Positions 1 to 6,691 are shown, numbered from the stretch's first letter. The stretch is 6,816 nt of DNA from Clostridiales bacterium (GCA_021635425.1 JAJWOJ010000110.1:1-6816); one strand, 5' to 3'. The notes: a model not told the origin generated them from the letters alone. Numbers and translations are program-made.

Positions 1-294
1 GCTTATGTTTGCTATTAAGATTACTTATATCTTTTATTTTAATACATTATAATGTATATTTTGCAATTTACATGTCAGTTTCGGACATACACATATCCGC
101 ACTTATTTTAAGACTGAGGAAGCCCCTCTTTGCCGTTTTGAGTAATTCTGTTAAGCAATAAGTTGCGGCGACGGCATTCCCCCCAATTCAGTTCATTACT
201 TTGATATGCTCCGTTGATTTGGAGCACTTTTCGACGTACAACTTAAAGATATCCTCTCTCTCGGCGCCGCGCGTCATCACTACGAATGGAAAAT
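1..294. other. Left intergenic spacer with possible structured RNA, no gene
   Basis: No credible coding region is present. An ATG at 72 opens only 29 codons and has no ribosome binding site. The first 70 bases are very AT-rich; 80-230 is more mixed and contains nested complementary segments: 82-89 with 205-213 (one bulge), 112-118 with 187-193, and 131-136 with 171-176. A small hairpin TGCTCC/GGAGCA (207-226) is followed by CTTTT on the plus strand, which could be a weak terminator. Together these may mark a plus-strand small RNA; they may also be chance. Confidence 0.4.
42..57. repeat. Perfect 16-bp palindrome containing TATAAT
   Basis: ATACATTATAATGTAT equals its own reverse complement and carries a consensus -10 hexamer on both strands (plus 48-53, minus 51-46). 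No good -35 is placed 16-18 bases away on either strand: TTATAT on plus and CATGTA on minus are both poor. It could be an operator for a dimeric repressor, part of a promoter, or chance in an AT-rich spacer. Confidence 0.5.
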
Positions 295-343
295 ATTTTT
301 ATATAAAAGCATCGGGGCGCAAAGCATTTGCTTTGCACCCCGA
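295..343 (-). terminator. Rho-independent terminator of the lipoprotein gene
   Basis: Positions 312-343 form a nearly perfect hairpin: 14 paired bases around an AAAU loop. On the minus strand the one non-Watson-Crick position is a U-G wobble, while on the plus strand it is a C-A mismatch. The minus strand continues TGCTTTTATAT, giving an interrupted U-tract; the plus strand has no T-run after the stem. It lies 63 bases beyond the stop codon, so it serves the minus-strand gene only. Confidence 0.85.
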
Positions 344-406
344 AGAGGTCTTTGCCAAATTGAAAAAAGATGAGAACTTTCAATCGGCTATTAAGTTTGT
401 TTACCC

Positions 407-3400
407 TTACAGCGAGAATCCGTCGCATTTAAGCTTTGCGCCAACAAAGTCATACATCTTCTGTCCAGCGACAGTTTTAGAACCATTCCAACTAACAACA
501 GTAAATGTGTCACCGCTAAGAGTCGCCGTTAAAACCTTATTAGCCCATCCCGGACTGTTTTCAATATCTTCAACAACCGTTATCGTTAAAGTAGTTCCGT
601 CAAATTCAGCTGTAAATTTTGCTCTGTATTTATAATATGATGATCCTTTCTGTATAACACCCGTCAAAGCACTCGCATCATCAAAAATAATAAGCAAATC
701 AGGATTACCTTCATCATATTCATCATAATATGATCCCTGGAAGGTCTTTCCTGCAAACGCGCTCTTTCCGAGGAACTGTTCGTTTTCAACGTCGATTCCG
801 TAGTTTACAGCGGTTTCACCGTCATAAATCGTTATCGAACCGTTAGCAACGACATAAGTTTTACCTTCGCCTGCACCGCCGAAACCGTCGAGAACGATTG
901 TGGAAGCGCCGTCGGGCAACGTGTATGTTCCTTCGAATCCGTCGAGAACCTTAGCGTAAGTATCTGTTCCGAGTTCGACAATGCGCTGAGCGTTTGCCGC
1001 AACGAAAGTAATTTTCTTTCCTTCGACAACGGTATATTTAACAGTGCTTCCGCCTACAGTTATAAGTCCGTAGCCGTCAACAACGATTTCGCCGTAGTCG
1101 CCCGCGTAAGTTCCGTTGAGTCCGTCGGCATTCTTGGTTTTCCCGTCTTCGATAGCGAATTTGAGAACCTGAACGTCTCCGCGCTTAACTGTTATCATAA
1201 CCGCCTTGGAAAGATCGCTTACAGCCGCACCCGAAGCGTCAACGCCGCTTACGTCTACTTTTGCATAGAGTTTATCATCTTTCACAACCATGTAGAAGTC
1301 TGCCCCGTCGACAGTTACGAGAACGATACGAGTTTCATTACTATCGAATGTAACAAGGCTCTTCTTCGTCATTGTACCGCTGCCGAGAGCGAAGAGGTAA
1401 ACGTCTGTACCCAATGCTCCGCTCGTGCTATAGTTAATGGCAAGAGCTTTTGCAGCCGCATCATAGCTTCCGCTGTATTTGCTTGTTCCGCTTACGTAAA
1501 CGAATGCGCCCGTAGCTTCGTTATAATCGGTTATTTCACCGGCTTTGTATCCTGTTCCTTTACCGACTACGTCTATCGCAAGTTTCTTGCCGCTCGAGAA
1601 GCTTGTAGAACTCCAGGATTCCGCACCGACATATTGACCGTACATAACGTGTGCAACAGCCCACTTGCAGTAAAGCGTAAGGTCGTTTTCAACGGCAGAA
1701 CCAGACTTCCACTCGTTCGTAAGGTCTTCATCGGTAAACCAACCGATTGCGGTTAAACCGTCTTTTGCAGCGGGAAGATCCAACGTCACTTTGTCTGTTG
1801 CAAATTTACCGGTTATTGTATCGGTATCCATTCCGTTGCCGTAAACAACGGTTATTGTGATTGCTTTATCGAACTTAGCATAGAACGTTACGTTTTCGCC
1901 TGCAACAACCGTAGACGAGGTAACTTTTGCGCCCCAATCGCCGTCCGTACCGTCTTTCGTGTACCATGCGACGAATCTTCTCGTTGCGTCGGAAGCGAGC
2001 GCGTATTCCGCGTCTTCCTTAGTAACTTTATCGTTTACATAGTAAGAATCAACAGATTTAACTTCGGTTTCGCCGTCAACAAACTTAACTGTTGCCGCCG
2101 CATCCCACTTAGCATAGAAGGCAATGTCTTCGCTTGCGGTAAACTGAGAACCTGCCGTTGCCTTTATGGTCAACGCTTCGTTCTTATACCAGCCGCGGAA
2201 TACAAATCCTTCCGCAACGGGAATTTCTTCAGATACAGTCTGTTTGCTGTTTTTACCAACCTGAACAGACGAATCTTCGCCATGTCCGTTATAATTATAA
2301 GTAACCGTAACCTGAGGAACGACAACCACGCAAGTTCCGTCTGCCTTATTGAGGGTTATTTCTCTGTAGTTTCCGTCAACCGTAACTCCGAGTACGTTTT
2401 CGCTTACGACGACATAAGTTCCTTTAACGGAATCTGCACCGGTAGCGGTGAACGTTATGTTTCCGAAACCGTCAATCGCATAAACGCCCGCATCGCAAGT
2501 GTAAGATCCCCTATAGCCGTCACTTAAAACAATCGACTTGTTTTCAGACGTTACTTTTACTAACGGCTCACCGTTTACAACGATTACTCTATCTGCATTA
2601 ACCGCATCTTTAGCGTCTACTCCTTCGCCCCAAGTTGCGTTTGCAACTATCTTGCTGTTATACAAGAACGCCGTTTTTACGGTTTCATCTTTGTATGTTA
2701 TCGTCATGAAGGCAATATAGCTGCCTGCACTACCCTTGAAACCGGAATAATCGACAGAAGCAACTCTTCCCTCATCAACTCCGATAAACGTATCGTTACC
2801 TACACCCGTAGATGTCGAACCGTTGTAAGATCTCCATGCGATTCCGAGTTCTTTGTTGAAGTATACATAGCAACCGCTGATAACCATATATCCGTCGGTT
2901 ATAGCAGCCTGCTCTGCCGTAAGCTTACCGCTCTTGGAACCGAATTTATATGAACCGTCTGCAGCGACATTGAATATTTCAATCGTAAATAAATCCTTTG
3001 TTCCTCTTTCGGGGTTTTGATACAAATTCCAACCATTATAAGTACCCACAGACTGAACTGTTATCCATTTGCAGTAGATAGTTATAGCTTCAGATACAAT
3101 AGCGTCTGCCGTAAGCTCTGTTTCAAGATTCTCATCAAGATACCATCCGCCGAAAATCTTATTATCGGCTCCGGCCGTTCCTTCGGGTTTAACGCTTTCA
3201 AGCGCTTCCGCGATATTTGCGCCGTTTGTTACTACTACGAACGTATCTGCAAGATCTTCCGTTCCGAATACGACCGTTATCTTGATACCTGCTACGAATT
3301 TAGCGTAAAGAGTTATATTTTCGGTAGGCTTGAAGTTCTCCGCAACGGCAACCGTGCATTCGGGATCCAAGAACCAGCCGATGAATTTACTTGCCTCTTC

Positions 3401-6400
3401 GTGAGGTTCGGGAAGGGTTGCAACAACGTTGATGTTGTAAGCCGCAGCTGCGATTTCGTCGTGACCTTCGCCCGTTACGAACGTTATGGTAACTTCGGGT
3501 TTAACAACCGTACAAGTGTTTTCCGCGCCGAGAGTTATCACATAATACTCGGTTCCGTTTGCGAGATATACGTCGAACGATTTAGCTTCCGCGTCTTTAA
3601 CGGCGTAAGTTCCCGTCTTTCCGTCATACTCGGCATTGCCCAAGCCGTCGAATACAACGGCCTTTTCGCCACACGCGTAAGTTCCGATGTAAGCGTCAAG
3701 CTCAACCATGCTGCCGCCCGTCGCGCCCTTGAACTGTTTTATCGTAACTCCGTCTGCGTCCGTAATTTTAAGGAATGCGGGGATACTGTAACCGAGTCTG
3801 TTGAAATCGGTGTATGTCTCATATTCGGTATCTGCTTTTTTGGTATATGCGAGAATATTTGCGTAAATTTCGCCGTTGTAGATAAAAATGTTCATTTCTT
3901 TCTCTACGCCTTTGACGATATACGCAAGCCTCATAAGTTTAATTCCCTGAGAATTGCAGAAGCCCGCAAGATCGGTACTTCCGTTTCTTGCAAAACGGAC
4001 ATCAGAAGCGCCGACCATGTAGATGTTAGAACCAACAACAAGTATACCGGTTGCCTTATCGTATCTGCACTTTGTTGTGCCGAGAGTAAATTCTCCCGTT
4101 GCTTCGTTATAATTCTCTACAGCAGGGTTGTTATGAGCAAACGATTCATTGAGCGTTTTTCCTTCCGTGTCGAATTCAATTGTCTTTACTCCGCCGTATT
4201 TATACGGGTTGTACGTTCCCGATCCCGTCATATAGAAGCCGTGAATAGTTCCGACGAACGGATATTTAGCTACCTTCCATTTTGCGTATACGTTAGTAAC
4301 GCCCGCGCTTATAACTTCCGCATCGGAAAGCGCGATTTCATATGAGGCGTCTTTAAACCAACCGTCGAATACATATCCGCCGATATATCCGTCATATTCG
4401 GGAAGATAACCTGCTATTACGCCGCCTTCGGGAATGTGAACGTCTACGTCTGCAAGTTCGGCATTGCCCGTGACGACTTTTACAACGTAATCTGCTTTAT
4501 AGATCGCGATTATTTCGAGAACTTCGTCGTCTTCGAGAATTTCATCGTCGGAAGCAAGATCGACGTTGCCGTCTTCTGTTACGATAACGTATTTATCGAA
4601 TACTCTGTAGCCATGAGCCGTTACGTGACCCGCTATTATATCGAGAATGATTTCTCCTACGCCGCCGTAGAAACTTTCGTTTCCGTTAACCTCGTCGGTG
4701 ACGTTGATCAACGTTTTTATTCTCCAGATAGCCACAAGGGTTATATCCTTATCGGGAGTGACGGTTTCTTCGGAAACGGTCTTTCCGTTAAGCTTCCAAC
4801 CTCTGAAGAGATAGTTGCCGTCGTCCGCAAGAGTTTCAAGAGTATATGCTATATTTTTGTTGACGGATACCGATTCCTTTGTTCCGTGTTCGCCGAGATC
4901 GAAAGAAACCGTTACCATGGGTTTAACAGCGGTATAAGTTGCGCCTGCCAGGGTAATTTCGTAATACTCGGTTACGGCTCCGTTTTCTTTAACATACAAT
5001 CCGATAACTCCGTCGTTTACAGCGTAAACACCGACCTTATCGCCGAACGTAGCATTGCCTAAGCCGCCGAGCCTCAATGCTCCTTCTTCGCCCGTATAAA
5101 CGCCGTGAACGGCATCGAGTTCTGCAACGTTGCCGTTTTCGTTAAGCCCGTAAGCCTTAACTTCCGCGTCTCCCTGTTTAACGATGAACGCCGCAGAAGT
5201 TTCTATATCTTTAGCACCGAGAGCGTTTCCGTCGAGATCGACAAAGTCTACTCCGAAAACAACTTTACCGTCGGCAACGAGAAGAGATACTTTGCTTTCC
5301 TCGGACAAAGCTATCGTCATAGTCTTGGGATTATTGTTGCCAAGACCGCTCGAAACGATTACGCTTGCCGCAATATTTTCCGTTGAGGGAACAAAAACAT
5401 AGTTGGAAACGCCGATAAGCTCGCTGCCTTTATCATAGCCGACAACGATTATACCAGTTTCCTTATCTAAATAGCCGTAATAAATATCGGTTTTGAAGTC
5501 GCTCGCATAAACGGCGTAACCGCCTTCTGCCGCATATCCTTCTTCGCCCCATTCGCCTTCACCCGAAGACGAAGCGTCTTTATAAACGGATAAAAGTTTT
5601 ACTAAGCCCGTAGCATAATTGACCCATTCGAGTTTTAACGTAGCGTTTGCATAAAAAGAAGAATCATACTTTATGGCATGGTCGTCCGCAACGCCGTTAG
5701 CTTTGAAAACGGTTAAACCGCTCGTGAAAACGTTTACAACACCGTAAAGGTTTACAGATCCGCCCGAATAGCTTTCCGCAAGATGACATACCGAGCAGAA
5801 TCCGCCGACAAAGTTATGATCGGCAATAGGCTCGACAACTTCTTTTCTGGAAATTTCTTTGTCGCATACCGAACATTTAACAACTTCGGTGTACGAACCT
5901 TCCGCGATGCAGGTTGCCGCTTTCTCGTTTTCACGAACCGCGTCTGCGGGAGTATGGTCGAGTTTCGCAACCTTAACGGTTGTTCTCGAAAGTTCTTCGC
6001 CGCACACTTCGCACTTGACGACTTCGTCATACGAACCTTCCGCAGTGCATGTTGCCGCTTTTTCGTTCTCACGAACTGCCGCACCCGCGGTGTGTCCCGT
6101 TTTAGCGATTACAACGTTTGCTATAACGTTAAGGTTATCGTCTATGTACTTTCCGCACCCGGTACATATCCAATATTCAACGTTTCCGTCTTCCGTGCAG
6201 GTTGCCGCCTTTGCAGGAACATGTGTACCCGCAACGTGATTTCCCGCAACGGTTATCGTTACGTCGCCGTATTTTTCCGATCTGTAAGTAACGTCGCCGC
6301 CGACGCACGGATCTATGGTGTTAACCTTGACCCAAACCGTCGAATCGGATAACGACGGCACGGTTTCTTCTTTAGTTTCTCCGCACTCGCATTCGAGTGT

Positions 6401-6685
6401 AGCTTTGCCTTCTGCCGTCAACGTAGGAGCGACCGTCATCGTTACTCTATCATAAACGTGTGTGTGTTCCGATTTGCTTTCGCTTTCTTTTTCGCTTGCC
6501 GATTCAGACTCGTCGCCCGTTTCCGTACCGGATTCGGACTCGTCAATCGTTTCGGATCCCGACTCTATAACGGATTCCGAACCGGAATCTTTATCGGACC
6601 CGTTCGGATTTTCCCACTGACATGCAAAACACATGCTGAGCGAAAGGATCAGAACAGATAATAATACTATTATCTTTGTCTTCAT
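407..6685 (-). CDS. Giant InlB-repeat surface lipoprotein, 2092 aa, with Cys-x-x-Cys repeats and four-fold internal module
   Basis: Complete gene: ATG start with AGGAGG six bases upstream and TAA stop followed by a hairpin terminator. Seen: a hydrophobic leader (residues 4-21) after two Lys, with Cys22 as probable lipidation site; a Ser/Glu-rich tether (23-73); a Cys-x-x-Cys repeat tract (74-303); four divergent beta-rich modules (304-589, 804-1063, 1208-1457, 1676-1970) separated by three blocks of InlB/Listeria-Bacteroides repeats (590-803, 1064-1207, 1458-1675) with the typical F-x-G-W-[YF] and L-Y-[AC]-K-[WF] signatures; and a final beta-rich domain (1971-2092). No catalytic motif, LPXTG signal or C-terminal membrane segment is visible. 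InlB repeats are known as small beta-grasp-like units that build stalks in surface and adhesin proteins. A role as a membrane-anchored, cell-surface binding or spacer protein is inferred; the ligand is unknown. It appears to be a single-gene transcription unit inside this window. Confidence 0.95.
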   Translation of the reverse strand: MKTKIIVLLSVLILSLSMCFACQWENPNGSDKDSGSESVIESGSETIDESESGTETGDESESASEKESESKSEHTHVYDRVTMTVAPTLTAEGKATLECECGETKEETVPSLSDSTVWVKVNTIDPCVGGDVTYRSEKYGDVTITVAGNHVAGTHVPAKAATCTEDGNVEYWICTGCGKYIDDNLNVIANVVIAKTGHTAGAAVRENEKAATCTAEGSYDEVVKCEVCGEELSRTTVKVAKLDHTPADAVRENEKAATCIAEGSYTEVVKCSVCDKEISRKEVVEPIADHNFVGGFCSVCHLAESYSGGSVNLYGVVNVFTSGLTVFKANGVADDHAIKYDSSFYANATLKLEWVNYATGLVKLLSVYKDASSSGEGEWGEEGYAAEGGYAVYASDFKTDIYYGYLDKETGIIVVGYDKGSELIGVSNYVFVPSTENIAASVIVSSGLGNNNPKTMTIALSEESKVSLLVADGKVVFGVDFVDLDGNALGAKDIETSAAFIVKQGDAEVKAYGLNENGNVAELDAVHGVYTGEEGALRLGGLGNATFGDKVGVYAVNDGVIGLYVKENGAVTEYYEITLAGATYTAVKPMVTVSFDLGEHGTKESVSVNKNIAYTLETLADDGNYLFRGWKLNGKTVSEETVTPDKDITLVAIWRIKTLINVTDEVNGNESFYGGVGEIILDIIAGHVTAHGYRVFDKYVIVTEDGNVDLASDDEILEDDEVLEIIAIYKADYVVKVVTGNAELADVDVHIPEGGVIAGYLPEYDGYIGGYVFDGWFKDASYEIALSDAEVISAGVTNVYAKWKVAKYPFVGTIHGFYMTGSGTYNPYKYGGVKTIEFDTEGKTLNESFAHNNPAVENYNEATGEFTLGTTKCRYDKATGILVVGSNIYMVGASDVRFARNGSTDLAGFCNSQGIKLMRLAYIVKGVEKEMNIFIYNGEIYANILAYTKKADTEYETYTDFNRLGYSIPAFLKITDADGVTIKQFKGATGGSMVELDAYIGTYACGEKAVVFDGLGNAEYDGKTGTYAVKDAEAKSFDVYLANGTEYYVITLGAENTCTVVKPEVTITFVTGEGHDEIAAAAYNINVVATLPEPHEEASKFIGWFLDPECTVAVAENFKPTENITLYAKFVAGIKITVVFGTEDLADTFVVVTNGANIAEALESVKPEGTAGADNKIFGGWYLDENLETELTADAIVSEAITIYCKWITVQSVGTYNGWNLYQNPERGTKDLFTIEIFNVAADGSYKFGSKSGKLTAEQAAITDGYMVISGCYVYFNKELGIAWRSYNGSTSTGVGNDTFIGVDEGRVASVDYSGFKGSAGSYIAFMTITYKDETVKTAFLYNSKIVANATWGEGVDAKDAVNADRVIVVNGEPLVKVTSENKSIVLSDGYRGSYTCDAGVYAIDGFGNITFTATGADSVKGTYVVVSENVLGVTVDGNYREITLNKADGTCVVVVPQVTVTYNYNGHGEDSSVQVGKNSKQTVSEEIPVAEGFVFRGWYKNEALTIKATAGSQFTASEDIAFYAKWDAAATVKFVDGETEVKSVDSYYVNDKVTKEDAEYALASDATRRFVAWYTKDGTDGDWGAKVTSSTVVAGENVTFYAKFDKAITITVVYGNGMDTDTITGKFATDKVTLDLPAAKDGLTAIGWFTDEDLTNEWKSGSAVENDLTLYCKWAVAHVMYGQYVGAESWSSTSFSSGKKLAIDVVGKGTGYKAGEITDYNEATGAFVYVSGTSKYSGSYDAAAKALAINYSTSGALGTDVYLFALGSGTMTKKSLVTFDSNETRIVLVTVDGADFYMVVKDDKLYAKVDVSGVDASGAAVSDLSKAVMITVKRGDVQVLKFAIEDGKTKNADGLNGTYAGDYGEIVVDGYGLITVGGSTVKYTVVEGKKITFVAANAQRIVELGTDTYAKVLDGFEGTYTLPDGASTIVLDGFGGAGEGKTYVVANGSITIYDGETAVNYGIDVENEQFLGKSAFAGKTFQGSYYDEYDEGNPDLLIIFDDASALTGVIQKGSSYYKYRAKFTAEFDGTTLTITVVEDIENSPGWANKVLTATLSGDTFTVVSWNGSKTVAGQKMYDFVGAKLKCDGFSL
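410..775 (-). other. C-terminal beta-rich domain of unknown function (residues 1971-2092)
   Basis: This domain starts near FAGKTFQGSYYDEYDEG (1977-1993) and alternates polar and hydrophobic residues (DLLIIFDD, TTLTITVVED, VLTATLSGDTFTVVSW), suggesting a small beta-barrel or sandwich. The opening FxGKxFxGSY and the strand order recall lipocalin-like domains, but that is an impression without a diagnostic motif. It carries one Cys (2087) five residues before the end, and no sorting signal. Codon use differs from the rest of the gene: Leu TTA at 2033 and 2052, Ser TCA at 1985, 2015 and 2016. Confidence 0.5.
776..1660 (-). repeat. Compound-repeat module D with doubled GTY unit (residues 1676-1970)
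   Basis: Fourth copy. YNEATGAF (1721-1728) matches module B, and FYMVVKDDKLYAKV (1797-1810) matches the YNGEIYANI strand. The terminal unit occurs twice in tandem: GTYAGDYGEIVVDGYG (1858-1873) and GTYTLPDGASTIVLDGFG (1919-1936). No InlB block follows; module D runs directly into the C-terminal domain, so the alternating pattern ends here. Confidence 0.65.
1661..2314 (-). repeat. InlB/Flg_new repeat block 3 (residues 1458-1675)
   Basis: Three units: FRGWYKNEAL (1496-1505) with FYAKW (1523-1527); FVAWYTKDG (1571-1579) with FYAKF (1601-1605), where Ala replaces the usual Gly before Trp; and AIGWFTDEDL (1646-1655) with LYCKW (1671-1675). The first unit is the closest to the textbook consensus in the whole protein. 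Confidence 0.9.
2315..3064 (-). repeat. Compound-repeat module C (residues 1208-1457)
   Basis: Third and most divergent copy. The FNKELGIAW strand (1276-1284) corresponds to LDKETGIIVV of module A. TAFLYNSKIVAN (1338-1349) corresponds to IFIYNGEIYAN of module B. The GSYTCDAGVYAIDGFGNITF unit (1393-1412) is followed by GTYVV (1422-1426), and the module leaves through VVVVPQVTVTY. It begins with VGTYNGWNLY (1213-1222), which resembles VGTIHGFYM (811-819) at the start of module B. Confidence 0.6.
3065..3496 (-). repeat. InlB/Flg_new repeat block 2 (residues 1064-1207)
   Basis: Two units: FIGWFLD (1101-1107) closing with LYAKF (1126-1130), and FGGWYLD (1178-1184) closing with IYCKW (1203-1207). 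The opening strands VTITFV and ITVVFG and the spacing are typical of the family. This block has one unit fewer than the other two. Confidence 0.9.
3497..4276 (-). repeat. Compound-repeat module B (residues 804-1063)
   Basis: Second copy of the unnamed module. It contains YNEATGEF (859-866), shared almost exactly with module D, then YDKATGILVVG (875-885) matching module A, the strand IFIYNGEIYANI (933-944), and the GTYACGEKAVVFDGLGNAEY unit (1001-1020) followed by GTYAV (1025-1029). It ends in VVKPEVTITF entering the next InlB block. Cys873 and Cys910 are unpaired in any obvious motif. Confidence 0.7.
4277..4918 (-). repeat. InlB/Flg_new repeat block 1 (residues 590-803)
   Basis: Two clear units end in FRGW (627-630) with VAIW (651-654), and FDGWF (773-777) with YAKW (800-803). 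Between them, 655-730 is a degenerate unit in which the Gly-Trp core has become Phe-Asp-Lys-Tyr and the closing strand reads IIAIYK. Each unit starts with a Val-rich strand as in the Listeria-Bacteroides repeat family (Pfam Flg_new). Confidence 0.85.
4919..5776 (-). repeat. Compound-repeat module A (residues 304-589)
   Basis: First of four homologous beta-rich modules that I cannot assign to a named family. Landmarks are the strand LDKETGIIVVG (406-416), the GVY...GLGNATF...GVYAV unit (528-556) and the exit strand AVKPMVTVSF (586-595) leading into the InlB block. In this copy the Asp of the Asp-Gly pair in the GTY unit is replaced by Gly (GGLGN). A Gly/Glu/Tyr-rich loop at 373-394 is peculiar to this copy. 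Confidence 0.65.
5777..6466 (-). repeat. Tandem Cys-x-x-Cys / His repeat tract (residues 74-303)
   Basis: Successive units share the pattern Ala-[Ala/Thr]-Cys-Thr-x-x-Gly, then about ten residues, then Cys-x-x-Cys, then a Gly/Asp-His ending. Cysteines lie at 99/101 (a degenerate first unit with C-x-C), 163/174/177, 213/225/228, 259/271/274 and a short last unit 297/300. Units three and four are 46 residues apart. Residues 111-146, with Cys127, look like an insert between units one and two. Similar units occur N-terminal to repeats in many large clostridial surface proteins. Metal binding or disulfide cross-linking are both possible; neither is shown. Confidence 0.85.
6467..6619 (-). repeat. 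Low-complexity Ser/Glu-rich tether (residues 23-73)
   Basis: About fifty residues consist mostly of Ser, Glu, Asp, Gly and Thr, with Ser-Glu dipeptides repeated many times (for example ESESGTETGDESESASE). There is no hydrophobic core. This composition is usual for the flexible, acidic spacer that lifts a lipoprotein off the membrane and through the cell wall. The codons vary between Ser-Glu units, so the DNA is not a clean microsatellite and slippage-driven length variation is less likely. Confidence 0.85.
6620..6685 (-). other. Signal peptide with atypical lipobox (residues 1-22)
   Basis: Residues 1-4 carry two Lys, residues 5-18 are nearly all hydrophobic, and the run ends in Ser-Met-Cys-Phe-Ala-Cys22-Gln. 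Ala at -1 of Cys22 fits signal peptidase II, and the polar Ser/Glu tether that follows is typical of Gram-positive lipoproteins. Cys19 at the -3 position departs from the usual Leu/Val/Ile. Cys19 itself is a poor site because Met precedes it. A simple secretory signal cut by signal peptidase I is the less likely alternative. Confidence 0.8.
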
Positions 6686-6691
6686 TGTTTG

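Noticed and set aside
112..136. Resemblance of the GAGGAAG segment to RNase P or SRP RNA core motifs
   Set aside because: The match stops after a few bases: the RNase P GAGGAAAGTCC and the SRP GGAAGCAGCC contexts are both absent.
72..161. Short plus-strand ORF of 29 codons starting at ATG 72
   Set aside because: No ribosome binding site precedes it, and it lies inside the segment with RNA-like complementarity. Length is within chance expectation.
201..635. 144-residue plus-strand open frame across the gene end
   Set aside because: It starts at an ATG with no ribosome binding site, crosses the terminator hairpin of the minus-strand gene and overlaps its last 229 bases. Its sequence resembles no known protein.
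3017..4345. 442-residue plus-strand open frame
   Set aside because: It is in exact antisense register with the lipoprotein gene, has an odd Phe/Arg/Cys/Tyr-rich composition, no recognisable domain and no ribosome binding site. The repeats of the minus-strand protein run straight through it.
4436..5062. 208-residue plus-strand open frame
   Set aside because: Same in-register antisense artefact, lying over module A and InlB block 1 of the real gene.
776..5776. Assembly artefact from collapsed or expanded repeats
   Set aside because: The four modules and eight InlB units are strongly diverged at protein and DNA level, and the frame stays open throughout, so mis-joining in the compound repeat is unlikely.
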